Translations under genes and position numbers: made by a program
Part shown: one piece after another, positions 1 to 6,365 of the stretch
Position numbering within the stretch: the first letter of the stretch is position 1
How the letters are laid out: every line of letters starts with the position of its first letter
Notes under the pieces: model-generated
Databases searched by the model: none
What the model saw: the letters and a program-made list of their open reading frames with translations, nothing else
Told to the model about the DNA's origin: nothing
Source of the DNA: CAZJAT01 sp964544145
Lineage (GTDB): Bacteria; Hydrothermota; 32-111
DNA: 6,366 bases
Assembly: GCA_964544145.1 (NCBI GenBank)
Contig: CAZJAT010000049.1
Span: 1 to 6,366 of the forward strand
Direction: 5' to 3'

Positions 1-2
1 TG

Positions 3-614
3 TTATCTCATTCTAATAATGAAACCAGTGTCATTGATATATACATCAAATGTATCATCCATAGCATATTGGAATGCGCCTATGCCGTATGCTGCATCAA
101 TAAAAGGAATATCCTTATAGTGTTTTAATACATATCTCCACATCCCGGGGTCATCCTCCAAATCATAGAATGAATAATCACCGCCCCTATCCCATCTGCC
201 GGAGAATCTCACAATTTTATATAGTGAACTCTTGCCTAAAAATCTAAGCAACAGATTCCAGCGTATTATCTTTCCTTCAATCATCCACTGATCACCATAT
301 ATTGTAAAGGAATGCAGCGAATCTTCTTTTATATTATAAAAATCTATATTGATTTTATCTTCATGCTGCTGTGCATATACCCATCCAATTCTCTCCTCAT
401 CAATATATCGCGAGAATGTCTGCAAAAAGAGTCCCATGAAGAATAACGCAGTGCCCAATGCAGCGAATATTAAAAATGAAATGAGATAAGATGGAAATTT
501 CCAGATTTTTATCCTCTTCTTGAATAATCCCCTAATCGCATATATGAGCACTGAGATACCCAATATCCCCAAAATTAATGCCACAGACATAAGAGTCATT
601 ATCATCTTGTCCAT
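3..614 (-). CDS. Uncharacterised two-TM membrane protein with conserved C-terminal domain
   Basis: The 203-residue protein begins with two hydrophobic segments, at about residues 6-28 and 43-66. A basic stretch (KKRIKIWK) separates them, which suggests a membrane hairpin with the remaining ~135 residues as one soluble domain. That domain contains GDQWMIEGKIIRWN, LSGRW-like FSGRWDRG, and a PFIDAAYG motif followed by a C-terminal strand ending in GFIIRM. From memory, this order (GDQWQ.., K/RW, LSGRYRD, PWVDA.YGSA) matches a family of proteobacterial hypothetical proteins loosely annotated as 'multidrug transporter' or 'cation/multidrug efflux pump'. The protein is far too small to be an RND pump, so that label should not be carried over. 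The stop is TAA at bases 3-5. The start ATG at 612-614 has no Shine-Dalgarno site, and a predicted promoter ends six bases upstream. It is divergent from the cyclase gene, 97 bases away. No function is assigned. The gene is confident; the family match is moderate. Confidence 0.85.
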   Translation of the reverse strand: MDKMIMTLMSVALILGILGISVLIYAIRGLFKKRIKIWKFPSYLISFLIFAALGTALFFMGLFLQTFSRYIDEERIGWVYAQQHEDKINIDFYNIKEDSLHSFTIYGDQWMIEGKIIRWNLLLRFLGKSSLYKIVRFSGRWDRGGDYSFYDLEDDPGMWRYVLKHYKDIPFIDAAYGIGAFQYAMDDTFDVYINDTGFIIRMR

Positions 615-620
615 ACTTAA

Positions 621-649
621 ATGTTACATCAGAGCGCTTCAACAGTCAA
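621..649 (-). promoter_or_regulatory. Sigma70-like promoter of the two-TM membrane protein gene
   Basis: Read on the minus strand, there is a -35 TTGACT (bases 649-644, 5 of 6 consensus), a 17-base spacer, and a -10 TAACAT (626-621, 4 of 6). Counting seven bases from the last base of the -10 puts the transcription start at about base 614, which is the A of the ATG. If this promoter is used, the mRNA is leaderless, in agreement with the lack of a Shine-Dalgarno site. Confidence 0.5.
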
Positions 650-655
650 GCAAAG

Positions 656-668
656 AATGAAAATCATT
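656..668. promoter_or_regulatory. Short dyad midway between the divergent promoters, possible operator
   Basis: AATGA-AAA-TCATT is a perfect 5-bp dyad with a 3-base centre. Weaker A/T pairing extends it to 652-672. It lies almost exactly halfway between the two divergent -35 boxes (644-649 and 677-682), where a shared regulator could act on both genes. In an AT-rich spacer such a short dyad could be chance. It could also form a weak hairpin followed by a T-rich run on the plus strand. Confidence 0.3.
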
Positions 669-676
669 TTTTCTTC

Positions 677-704
677 TTGCAAATCTTTCAAATCATAATA
701 TAAT
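677..704 (+). promoter_or_regulatory. Sigma70-like promoter of the cyclase gene
   Basis: The -35 is TTGCAA (677-682, 4 of 6), the spacer is 16 bases, and the -10 is a perfect TATAAT (699-704). The predicted start is about base 711, one base before the ATG at 712. The interval 705-711 is TTTTCTA, which has no purine-rich ribosome site, so the message would be leaderless or nearly so. Confidence 0.6.
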
Positions 705-711
705 TTTTCTA

Positions 712-3700
712 ATGAGAAAACTTCTTCCTGATTACATAACTGCAAAATTCATAGATAATGAATATAATGGCACAATCAAAGCGCATGTGCTGTCAGCAGA
801 TATTAAGGGATTTACATCCCTCACTGAAGATCTGAAATCCCTTGATAGCGAGGGTTCTGAAAAGATTTCTGTAATCATCAATATACTTTTCAGTGTTGCT
901 GTTGATTTAATTTATTCATATGGAGGATTTATAACTGTTTTTGCAGGTGATGCATTCACGGCTGTTTTTCCAGATATTACATATAGCGAATTTAATTCAT
1001 GTAAAAAATCCATAATAAATCATATATTGAATAATAATGTATTTGAAACACCTTTGGGAAAACGTGAAATATTTATTAAAATCGGTGATTCATATGGAGA
1101 TGTTCATTGGTCTATAACGGGGGATAGCAAACTTTGTTATTATTTTCATGGTGAACCAATAATCAATGCTGCATCTAATCAAAAACTATATTCAAAGACA
1201 TTTAATATTGCAGGCTCACATGATGCAGATACAAGTAAACACATAAATGAGTCAATAATGAGTCAATTCTTTAGTAAATCAATACTCAATAGTGATTCAT
1301 CGGGAGATTTCAGATATCTCTGTCCTGTATTTATACAATTTTCAGCATGTAATGACAGAGAAAAATTCATTATTTCAATTATTGATACTGCCGCTCATTT
1401 CAGAGGTTATTTCAATAAGGTGGAATATGGGGATAAAGGCTGGATGGCTCTCTGTATATTTGGAGCCCCTGATTATATGGAAAACCCTCCTGACAGTGCA
1501 TTGGCATTTGCCGATGAAATACTCAAGACATACAAAGATATAGGAATAGGGATAACATATGGAAAGGTATTTGCAGGATTTATTGGAGGAGAAAAACAAT
1601 GTGAATATACGGTTCTGGGAAATATCGTCAATCTATCTGCAAGGTTGGCAAATATTAGTAATTCATATGGATTATACATTGATAAAGCAGTAATGGATAA
1701 TAGTAAAAATATCCAATTAGCTGTAAAGAAACACAATTTAAAATTGAAAGGAATTGCTGATAATGTCAATGCATATTATGTTGATAAAATGACTGAAGGC
1801 GTCAAAATATCATCGGATGCAATTATCGGTAGAAAAAACGAATTGGAATTAATAAAAAAATGGTCAATTGAGAGAAAAAATGGTAAACAAAAAATGTTAT
1901 TGATAGATGGTTATCCCGGCATAGGTAAATCATTTCTCATTGAGAGATACATATCTATGAACAATATTTCCACGAACAATGTTTTAAGGGTCAATAACAA
2001 TGCTGTTCAACATGGCTCATTTTCTGCCTTTATCAATGCTATCCGCATATTTCTTGGATTGACGGGTTCTCCTGACAATACGGCTTTTATAAATGAAATA
2101 AAGCATTTCAACATTGACAATAATGTTAAGAATATACTCGGATTTATTCTAAACATTGATCCCACACTTTATACAATAGACAATATTCCCATCACAGAAA
2201 GAAAGAATACTATAATTACAGCTTTGGCAGAATTTCTGAACACTATTGATATTCATTTGTTATTTATTGATGATATTCAATGGATGGATTCTGATTCAAT
2301 TGCAGTATTAATACATTTATTATCACAATCATCTTTATTAATAGCAGCAACATCAAGACTTGACGAAAAGGGTAATGAATCAAATGTACGCATAAACAAT
2401 AAATATCTACAACGCATAAAACTTAATTTTCTTAACAATGATGAGACATCCTTACAAATAGGTTATCTTCTTTCCGGTAAACCTTCCGAAGAACTCTCCA
2501 GCCTTATTTATTCAAAATCCGAAGGAAACCCATTTTATGTAAAACAGATAGTAAAATATTTAAGTGAAAATAAATTATTCAATATAAGAAACAATGAATA
2601 CTATATTGTCAATAATGATATACCACTTCCCGCAAATCTGCATAATTTGGTTCTTTCCAGAATAAGTAAAATGACCAATAATACATTTAATGCAATTAAA
2701 ACAGCTTCTGTTTTAGGTTTATCCTTTTCAATAAATATACTCAAGCACATGCTCAATCTGCCAAATGCTGTAGACATTATTAAAGAAGCAGTAGCTTATG
2801 AAATCTGGCAGACAACCGGAGACATGGTTGAGTTTTCACACAGTACATTTATGGAAACCGCATATTCAACCATGCTAAAACAGGATAGGAAAGCATTGCA
2901 TGAAAAAGCCGCACAATCCTTTATTGGTTTTCATTCCAAAGAAGGACAATATTTTGGTACCATTGCATATCATTTTGAGCAAGCAGGCAATAAGAAGAAT
3001 ATGATAGAATATTATCTCAAAGCAGGCGACTGGACAAGATACAAATATTTCTTTGATGATTCAAAAGATTTTTATCAAAAGGTTTTGGATAATGATGATA
3101 ACCCCTCAAACACTTTAAGGGCAAGGGGGAATATCGCAACAATGTACAAATATGAGGGCTATGCTGGGAAAGCAATAGAATATTTCAGACAAAATGTATC
3201 AGAGGCAAATCAGACTGACAATCTTGTATTGAAAGGTATCACATTATTTCAGTATGGAGAATCACTCACTTATATTACAGAATATAGTTCCGCTCTCAAG
3301 CATTTAAAGAAAGCTAAAAAATATCTTCAAAAGGCTAATCATGGTTATGCAAATTTAGTTAATGTTGATATTGGCAATATTTATTATTTTATGGAACAAT
3401 ACTCAGATGCTTTGATATCCTATAAAATCGGTATTGAATACATGAAAAAAACAAATGACTTTAAACACATGGCAATTGTAAAAGGTAATATTTCCACTAT
3501 TAATAAATCTCGGGGAAAAATAAAAAAAGCAATAAAACTCATTAATTACAAAATGAAAATAATGATAGAAATTAATGATAAGATGGAATTGGCGAAAACA
3601 CTATTTGATAAAGCACAATTATACGCTCTTAATAACAAATTTAAATTATCTGCCGCTCTGTTCAGTGAAGCATATGATAAAATGAGTGAACTTGGATCTG

Positions 3701-4431
3701 AAAGCAATATGGCAATTGGAATCATGAAATACTCATTACTATATATTCAGACAGGCAATATAGAAGAAGCATTGAACTGTATTAATAAATCACTACAACA
3801 TTCAATAAATACAAAGAATAAACCATTTGAAATGAGTGTCCGTACAGTATTATCACAATTGTATCTATTAACAGGTAATTTAAAGAAAACTAAAGAACAA
3901 ATGAATATAGTATTAAGTCAAAACAAAACATTTGCACACCAATTTGATAACGCAATCCTTGTCAATTCAGTATTACTGGTATTGTCGGGAAAAAATGAAG
4001 ATGCGCTATCACATTTAAAACACATGTCTTTACCGCGCAGTTCCGAACAAACAAAAACCAGGAGATGCCTTAAAAAAATAATACAGGCTGAAATTTATAT
4101 GCGTATGGGAAATAAAAAACATTGCAAAACATTATATAGAAAGGTGTTCAATTCAGAAGACAATATTATGCTTCGTATTATAAGCAATATCAGATATAAT
4201 CAATTAGCTGGAAAACCCTTGAATGATGGTTTAAACAAATTTATTTACATTACTGAAATCAAAACAGACATCAATGCATTCATACGTTCCATAATGAGGA
4301 TGGATAGAAGACTGAACATTCGATATGAACCTTTAAAATTAGCACGAGACAAACTTATATCATCACCCGATACCGAGATTCCTGTTTTTACATTATTACT
4401 TCTTTTCATGCTCATAGATACAGGTAATTGA
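712..4431 (+). CDS. Soluble adenylyl cyclase-like protein: C1-C2 cyclase, NTPase, TPR
   Basis: The predicted role is cytoplasmic ATP-to-cAMP synthesis under control of an NTPase and TPR sensor half. C1 (about residues 22-165) has the metal aspartates D30 (SADIKGFTSLTE) and D80 (FAGDAFTAVF). C2 (about 200-358) lacks metal aspartates but has DKGWMALCIFG with K242, and EYTVLGNIVNLSARL with T300, N307 and R311. These fit the adenine and transition-state residues of human soluble adenylyl cyclase (K334, T405, N412, R416, numbering from memory), giving one composite active site. A STAND/AAA_16-like NTPase follows: IIGRKNELEL at 371, Walker A GYPGIGKS at 400-407, Walker B LLFIDDIQWMD at 516-526, ATSR at 546-549 and GNPFYVKQIV at 605-614. 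An IAYHFEQAGN linker (751-760) leads into TPRs to about residue 1150, spaced mostly 40 residues apart. No signal peptide or clear membrane segment is seen; the C-terminal VFTLLLLFMLI is too short to call. The start is forced: an in-frame TGA lies at 658-660, no start codon intervenes, and the conserved LLPDYI begins at residue 4. Codons are more AT-rich than in the neighbouring genes. Confidence 0.93.
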   Translation: MRKLLPDYITAKFIDNEYNGTIKAHVLSADIKGFTSLTEDLKSLDSEGSEKISVIINILFSVAVDLIYSYGGFITVFAGDAFTAVFPDITYSEFNSCKKSIINHILNNNVFETPLGKREIFIKIGDSYGDVHWSITGDSKLCYYFHGEPIINAASNQKLYSKTFNIAGSHDADTSKHINESIMSQFFSKSILNSDSSGDFRYLCPVFIQFSACNDREKFIISIIDTAAHFRGYFNKVEYGDKGWMALCIFGAPDYMENPPDSALAFADEILKTYKDIGIGITYGKVFAGFIGGEKQCEYTVLGNIVNLSARLANISNSYGLYIDKAVMDNSKNIQLAVKKHNLKLKGIADNVNAYYVDKMTEGVKISSDAIIGRKNELELIKKWSIERKNGKQKMLLIDGYPGIGKSFLIERYISMNNISTNNVLRVNNNAVQHGSFSAFINAIRIFLGLTGSPDNTAFINEIKHFNIDNNVKNILGFILNIDPTLYTIDNIPITERKNTIITALAEFLNTIDIHLLFIDDIQWMDSDSIAVLIHLLSQSSLLIAATSRLDEKGNESNVRINNKYLQRIKLNFLNNDETSLQIGYLLSGKPSEELSSLIYSKSEGNPFYVKQIVKYLSENKLFNIRNNEYYIVNNDIPLPANLHNLVLSRISKMTNNTFNAIKTASVLGLSFSINILKHMLNLPNAVDIIKEAVAYEIWQTTGDMVEFSHSTFMETAYSTMLKQDRKALHEKAAQSFIGFHSKEGQYFGTIAYHFEQAGNKKNMIEYYLKAGDWTRYKYFFDDSKDFYQKVLDNDDNPSNTLRARGNIATMYKYEGYAGKAIEYFRQNVSEANQTDNLVLKGITLFQYGESLTYITEYSSALKHLKKAKKYLQKANHGYANLVNVDIGNIYYFMEQYSDALISYKIGIEYMKKTNDFKHMAIVKGNISTINKSRGKIKKAIKLINYKMKIMIEINDKMELAKTLFDKAQLYALNNKFKLSAALFSEAYDKMSELGSESNMAIGIMKYSLLYIQTGNIEEALNCINKSLQHSINTKNKPFEMSVRTVLSQLYLLTGNLKKTKEQMNIVLSQNKTFAHQFDNAILVNSVLLVLSGKNEDALSHLKHMSLPRSSEQTKTRRCLKKIIQAEIYMRMGNKKHCKTLYRKVFNSEDNIMLRIISNIRYNQLAGKPLNDGLNKFIYITEIKTDINAFIRSIMRMDRRLNIRYEPLKLARDKLISSPDTEIPVFTLLLLFMLIDTGN

Positions 4432-4438
4432 ATTCATG

Positions 4439-4464
4439 CCAGGTTGACAGTTTGACAGTTTCAT
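4439..4464 (+). repeat. Left arm of a perfect 26-bp inverted repeat
   Basis: This arm begins seven bases after the cyclase stop codon. It is the exact reverse complement of bases 4619-4644 over 26 bases, and the match stops abruptly at both ends. Inside it are two tandem copies of the octamer TTGACAGT (4444-4451 and 4452-4459). In the frame that starts with ATG at 4436, it reads Pro-Gly-stop, the same codons that end the convergent TPR gene. Confidence 0.9.
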
Positions 4465-4480
4465 CAATGAAACTCCTTTT
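4457..4480 (+). terminator. Hairpin with short T-run after the cyclase gene, possible terminator
   Basis: AGTTTCAT (4457-4464) pairs perfectly with ATGAAACT (4467-4474) across a two-base centre; in practice the closing pair would open to a four-base loop. CC and a four-T run (4477-4480) follow. The stem is AT-rich with a short T-run, so it is a weak candidate for the 3' end of the cyclase mRNA. Its 5' half is also the inner end of the long inverted repeat, so the two structures exclude each other. Confidence 0.4.
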
Positions 4481-4618
4481 GATTCGCATGTAAGTTTAAA
4501 AATAAAAACACTTAAATAATGCTTGCATTGTTATACATAATGTGACAGAAATGAGGGTATATAAGATTTAAAAACTATTCTAAATCACTCTATTACTTAA
4601 CTTAAATATTGGAAAAAA

Positions 4619-4644
4619 ATGAAACTGTCAAACTGTCAACCTGG
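4619..4644 (-). repeat. Right arm of the perfect 26-bp inverted repeat
   Basis: On the minus strand this arm is identical to the left arm. It covers the last two codons (Pro-Gly) and the TGA stop of the TPR gene plus 17 bases of its 3' flank. A run of seven T (minus strand, bases 4619-4613) overlaps its last base and continues beyond it. The arms are separated by 154 bases (4465-4618) in which I found no gene and no convincing promoter. Confidence 0.9.
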
Positions 4645-6153
4645 TTCAAGAGCTGCACCGGCTTTTTTGAATATTTTTTCAGCTCTTTTCATATATTTTT
4701 CTGATTCTTTGTTTCTCTTCATATGTTTCATAATTATTGCTGCTTCTCTGCATGCAAAGCCCTCTTCCAGTTTGAATCCGCTTTTCCTTGCATTTGCCCC
4801 TGCACTCTTCAGACATTTGACAGCATCTGTATACCTCTTTTGTGCTGCCAGAAATATTCCCTTTGTTTTTAACAACTGAAGACCCTGTTTAACGAGTTGA
4901 TATTTTTTACATATCTCTTCAGCCTTCTCAATAATATTTTCAGCTTTATTGAGTTCATTCTTTTTCGTGTACATAAATGCCTTAATGATCAATACTTCAG
5001 CTTGTTCTGATACTGCATTAATCCTGCTGAATATCTTGCCTGCTTTATTGAGAAGTTGTTCTGCCTGTTTGTAATCTTTTTTCAATATATAAATATTGGC
5101 TATTCCCATCTGTGCATGTGCTTCATCATATGGACTATTGGACTTTCTACTCAGTTTCAATGCCGTTCTGAAATAGTTTAAGGATTTGCCGTATTTTCTT
5201 TTATAATAGTATATAATGCCCAGATTGCCGCTAACCAGCATAATACCATATTTTTCATCTGTTTTTTGGGCTATATCAAGTTTGATTTTGAAATACTCCA
5301 AGGCAGAATTCAGATCTCCCTGATTATAATGGACAAGACCTATATTATTGGCAGCCTGTCCAATAGCTCTTCTGTCCGCAATCTGCCTACCCAATTCAAA
5401 ACTCTCTGTAAAGTATTCCAAAGCTTTTTCCAGATTTCCCATACGCGCATATGTTATGCCTGTATTTATTGTAATATTTGTAAGCCTGTTCCTATTCCCT
5501 ATCTCCTCAAGTAGTTGTCCTGCCTTCTGAAGACATTTAAGACCTTCTTTCAGTTTACCCTGTCTGTTGTATATAGTAGCCATATTTTCCAGTATGACAG
5601 CTGTTTCCTGTCTGTTATTATCATCTTTTGCAAATTCTATTGCCTTTCTGTAATATCCCATTGCCTTATCATATTCGTCCATATATGTACATGCCAGGGC
5701 ATAATCGGTCATATGATAATTGTATCTCTTCTTCTCTCCGAGCTCCTTGAATATATCCATTGCTTTCCTGTAATACTGCTTTGTTTTATCAAAATCTCCC
5801 TTATACCAGTAAAGAGAACCGTAAGAACTCATCAGTTTGGCAAAAAGTATAGATTTAGTGTCTTTAATTACTTTTTTGACACTGTCAAGCATAGGCTCAA
5901 TGGTTGAGTACACAACACCGCGATTCATCAATATCTTTGTTTGCTGCATTTTCTGCTCTATCCATTGTTCAGATCTGCGTCCCAATTCCCTCTCCGTAAA
6001 TTCAAGAACTTTTTTGTTCATTGCAATTGATTTTTCTGTTTTAGCACTTTTGAAAAGAATTTCTGTACATTCAAATAATGCCTTGATATAAAGTAATTTA
6101 TACTTGTCTTCTGTGTTTGCATTGGGCAATTTTATTCTGACTCTTTTTTCCAT
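4636..6153 (-). CDS. TPR-repeat protein with exact 40-residue repeats
   Basis: This 505-residue soluble protein has no signal peptide, membrane segment or recognisable enzyme domain. From residue 111 to the C-terminus it consists of consecutive tetratricopeptide units starting at 111, 151, 191, 231, 271, 311, 351, 391, 431 and 471. That is ten units in a strict 40-residue register with no insertion or deletion, the last one cut at 35 residues. Typical units carry IGLVHYNQGDLNSALEYF or TGITYARMGNLEKALEYF. The best-preserved are the central ones (about 191-350); residues 31-110 look like degenerate repeats. A 40-residue period, rather than the usual 34, is the lengthened-helix type found in LGN/Pins-like and Rap-like proteins and in the C-terminal halves of bacterial cyclase/ATPase/TPR proteins. 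Such arrays bind peptides or partner proteins. The ATG at 6153-6151 has a Shine-Dalgarno AAAGGA six bases upstream. The gene converges on the cyclase gene and shares its 26-bp 3' sequence. It may be a scaffold for, or a paralogous fragment of, such a cyclase; no partner is shown by the sequence. Confidence 0.92.
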   Translation of the reverse strand: MEKRVRIKLPNANTEDKYKLLYIKALFECTEILFKSAKTEKSIAMNKKVLEFTERELGRRSEQWIEQKMQQTKILMNRGVVYSTIEPMLDSVKKVIKDTKSILFAKLMSSYGSLYWYKGDFDKTKQYYRKAMDIFKELGEKKRYNYHMTDYALACTYMDEYDKAMGYYRKAIEFAKDDNNRQETAVILENMATIYNRQGKLKEGLKCLQKAGQLLEEIGNRNRLTNITINTGITYARMGNLEKALEYFTESFELGRQIADRRAIGQAANNIGLVHYNQGDLNSALEYFKIKLDIAQKTDEKYGIMLVSGNLGIIYYYKRKYGKSLNYFRTALKLSRKSNSPYDEAHAQMGIANIYILKKDYKQAEQLLNKAGKIFSRINAVSEQAEVLIIKAFMYTKKNELNKAENIIEKAEEICKKYQLVKQGLQLLKTKGIFLAAQKRYTDAVKCLKSAGANARKSGFKLEEGFACREAAIIMKHMKRNKESEKYMKRAEKIFKKAGAALEPG

Positions 6154-6159
6154 TCATTA

Positions 6160-6165
6160 TCCTTT
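6160..6165 (-). promoter_or_regulatory. Shine-Dalgarno site of the TPR gene
   Basis: AAAGGA on the minus strand is six bases from the ATG at 6153-6151. It fixes this start and contrasts with the two divergent genes at the left of the window, which have no such site. Confidence 0.75.
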
Positions 6166-6187
6166 GAAAAATGAATATTACACAGAA

Positions 6188-6216
6188 ATTATATATTAAG
6201 GAAAAGACATTGTAAA
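6188..6216 (-). promoter_or_regulatory. Sigma70-like promoter of the TPR gene
   Basis: On the minus strand, there is a -35 TTTACA (6216-6211, 5 of 6), an optimal 17-base spacer, and a perfect -10 TATAAT (6193-6188). The expected start near 6181 gives a leader of about 28 bases containing the AAAGGA site. The TPR gene can therefore be transcribed independently of the partial gene that ends 101 bases upstream. Confidence 0.65.
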
Positions 6217-6254
6217 GTAATGAAATTGTATTCGGTTAAATAATAGTTGTTTAA

Positions 6255-6365
6255 TCAGTATCTATTCAAATAGCTGGAATCTTTATAGGTAAGCATTCTG
6301 AGAATTATGTGAGAGATGATATCATGCCCTCTCTTATTAAAATGTTCATCATATTTATAAACAAT
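6255..6365 (-). CDS. C-terminal end of a possible SGNH/GDSL-type hydrolase (partial)
   Basis: A minus-strand frame is open from the right edge to a TGA at 6257-6255, giving 36 residues. It includes YDEHFNKRGHDIISHII followed by LRML. The D-x-H-x-N-x-x-G-H block followed by an amphipathic helix resembles the C-terminal block of SGNH/GDSL esterases and acyltransferases, where Asp and His complete the catalytic triad. The rest of the gene lies outside the window, so the Ser block cannot be checked. It reads in the same direction as the TPR gene, with a 101-base gap that holds the TPR promoter and no obvious terminator. A chance open frame of this length is possible in AT-rich DNA, but the motif makes it less likely. 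Confidence 0.5.
   Translation of the reverse strand: MVYKYDEHFNKRGHDIISHIILRMLTYKDSSYLNRY

Noticed and set aside
1292..1769. Open frames of 74-98 codons overlapping the C2 domain on both strands
   Set aside because: They lie within a clearly conserved cyclase domain, lack ribosome sites and do not read like real proteins; they are shadows of the main gene.
4444..4457. The two TTGACA copies in each repeat arm as -35 promoter boxes
   Set aside because: At 16-18 bases downstream of any copy, on either strand, no -10 matches better than about 3 of 6.
4541..4565. TGTGAC followed by TATATAAG in the convergent spacer as a promoter or a cAMP-receptor site
   Set aside because: The -35/-10 spacing would be only 10-12 bases, and the TCACA half expected for a cAMP-receptor site is missing.
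4648..4668. Plus-strand hairpin followed by TTTTTT as a second terminator of the cyclase gene
   Set aside because: The stem contains wobble pairs and a three-base loop, and the sequence encodes the Lys/Ala-rich end of the TPR protein on the other strand. The T-run is simply AAA-rich lysine codons.
5876..5888. Palindrome TTGACA-C-TGTCAA as an operator related to the TTGACAGT repeat
   Set aside because: It is inside the TPR coding sequence (Asp-Ser-Val-Lys codons), isolated, and shares only a hexamer with the intergenic repeat.
4619..6091. Plus-strand open frames of 60-130 codons opposite the TPR gene
   Set aside because: They are rich in Phe, Cys, Ile and Ser, as expected from reading Lys/Glu/Ala-rich TPR codons in antisense, so they are shadows.
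6311..6333. Palindrome ATGATATCAT (6316-6325) flanked by GAGAG and CTCTC, as an operator or terminator
   Set aside because: It lies inside the open frame of the partial gene at the right edge, has no T-run and has essentially no loop, so coding chance explains it better.
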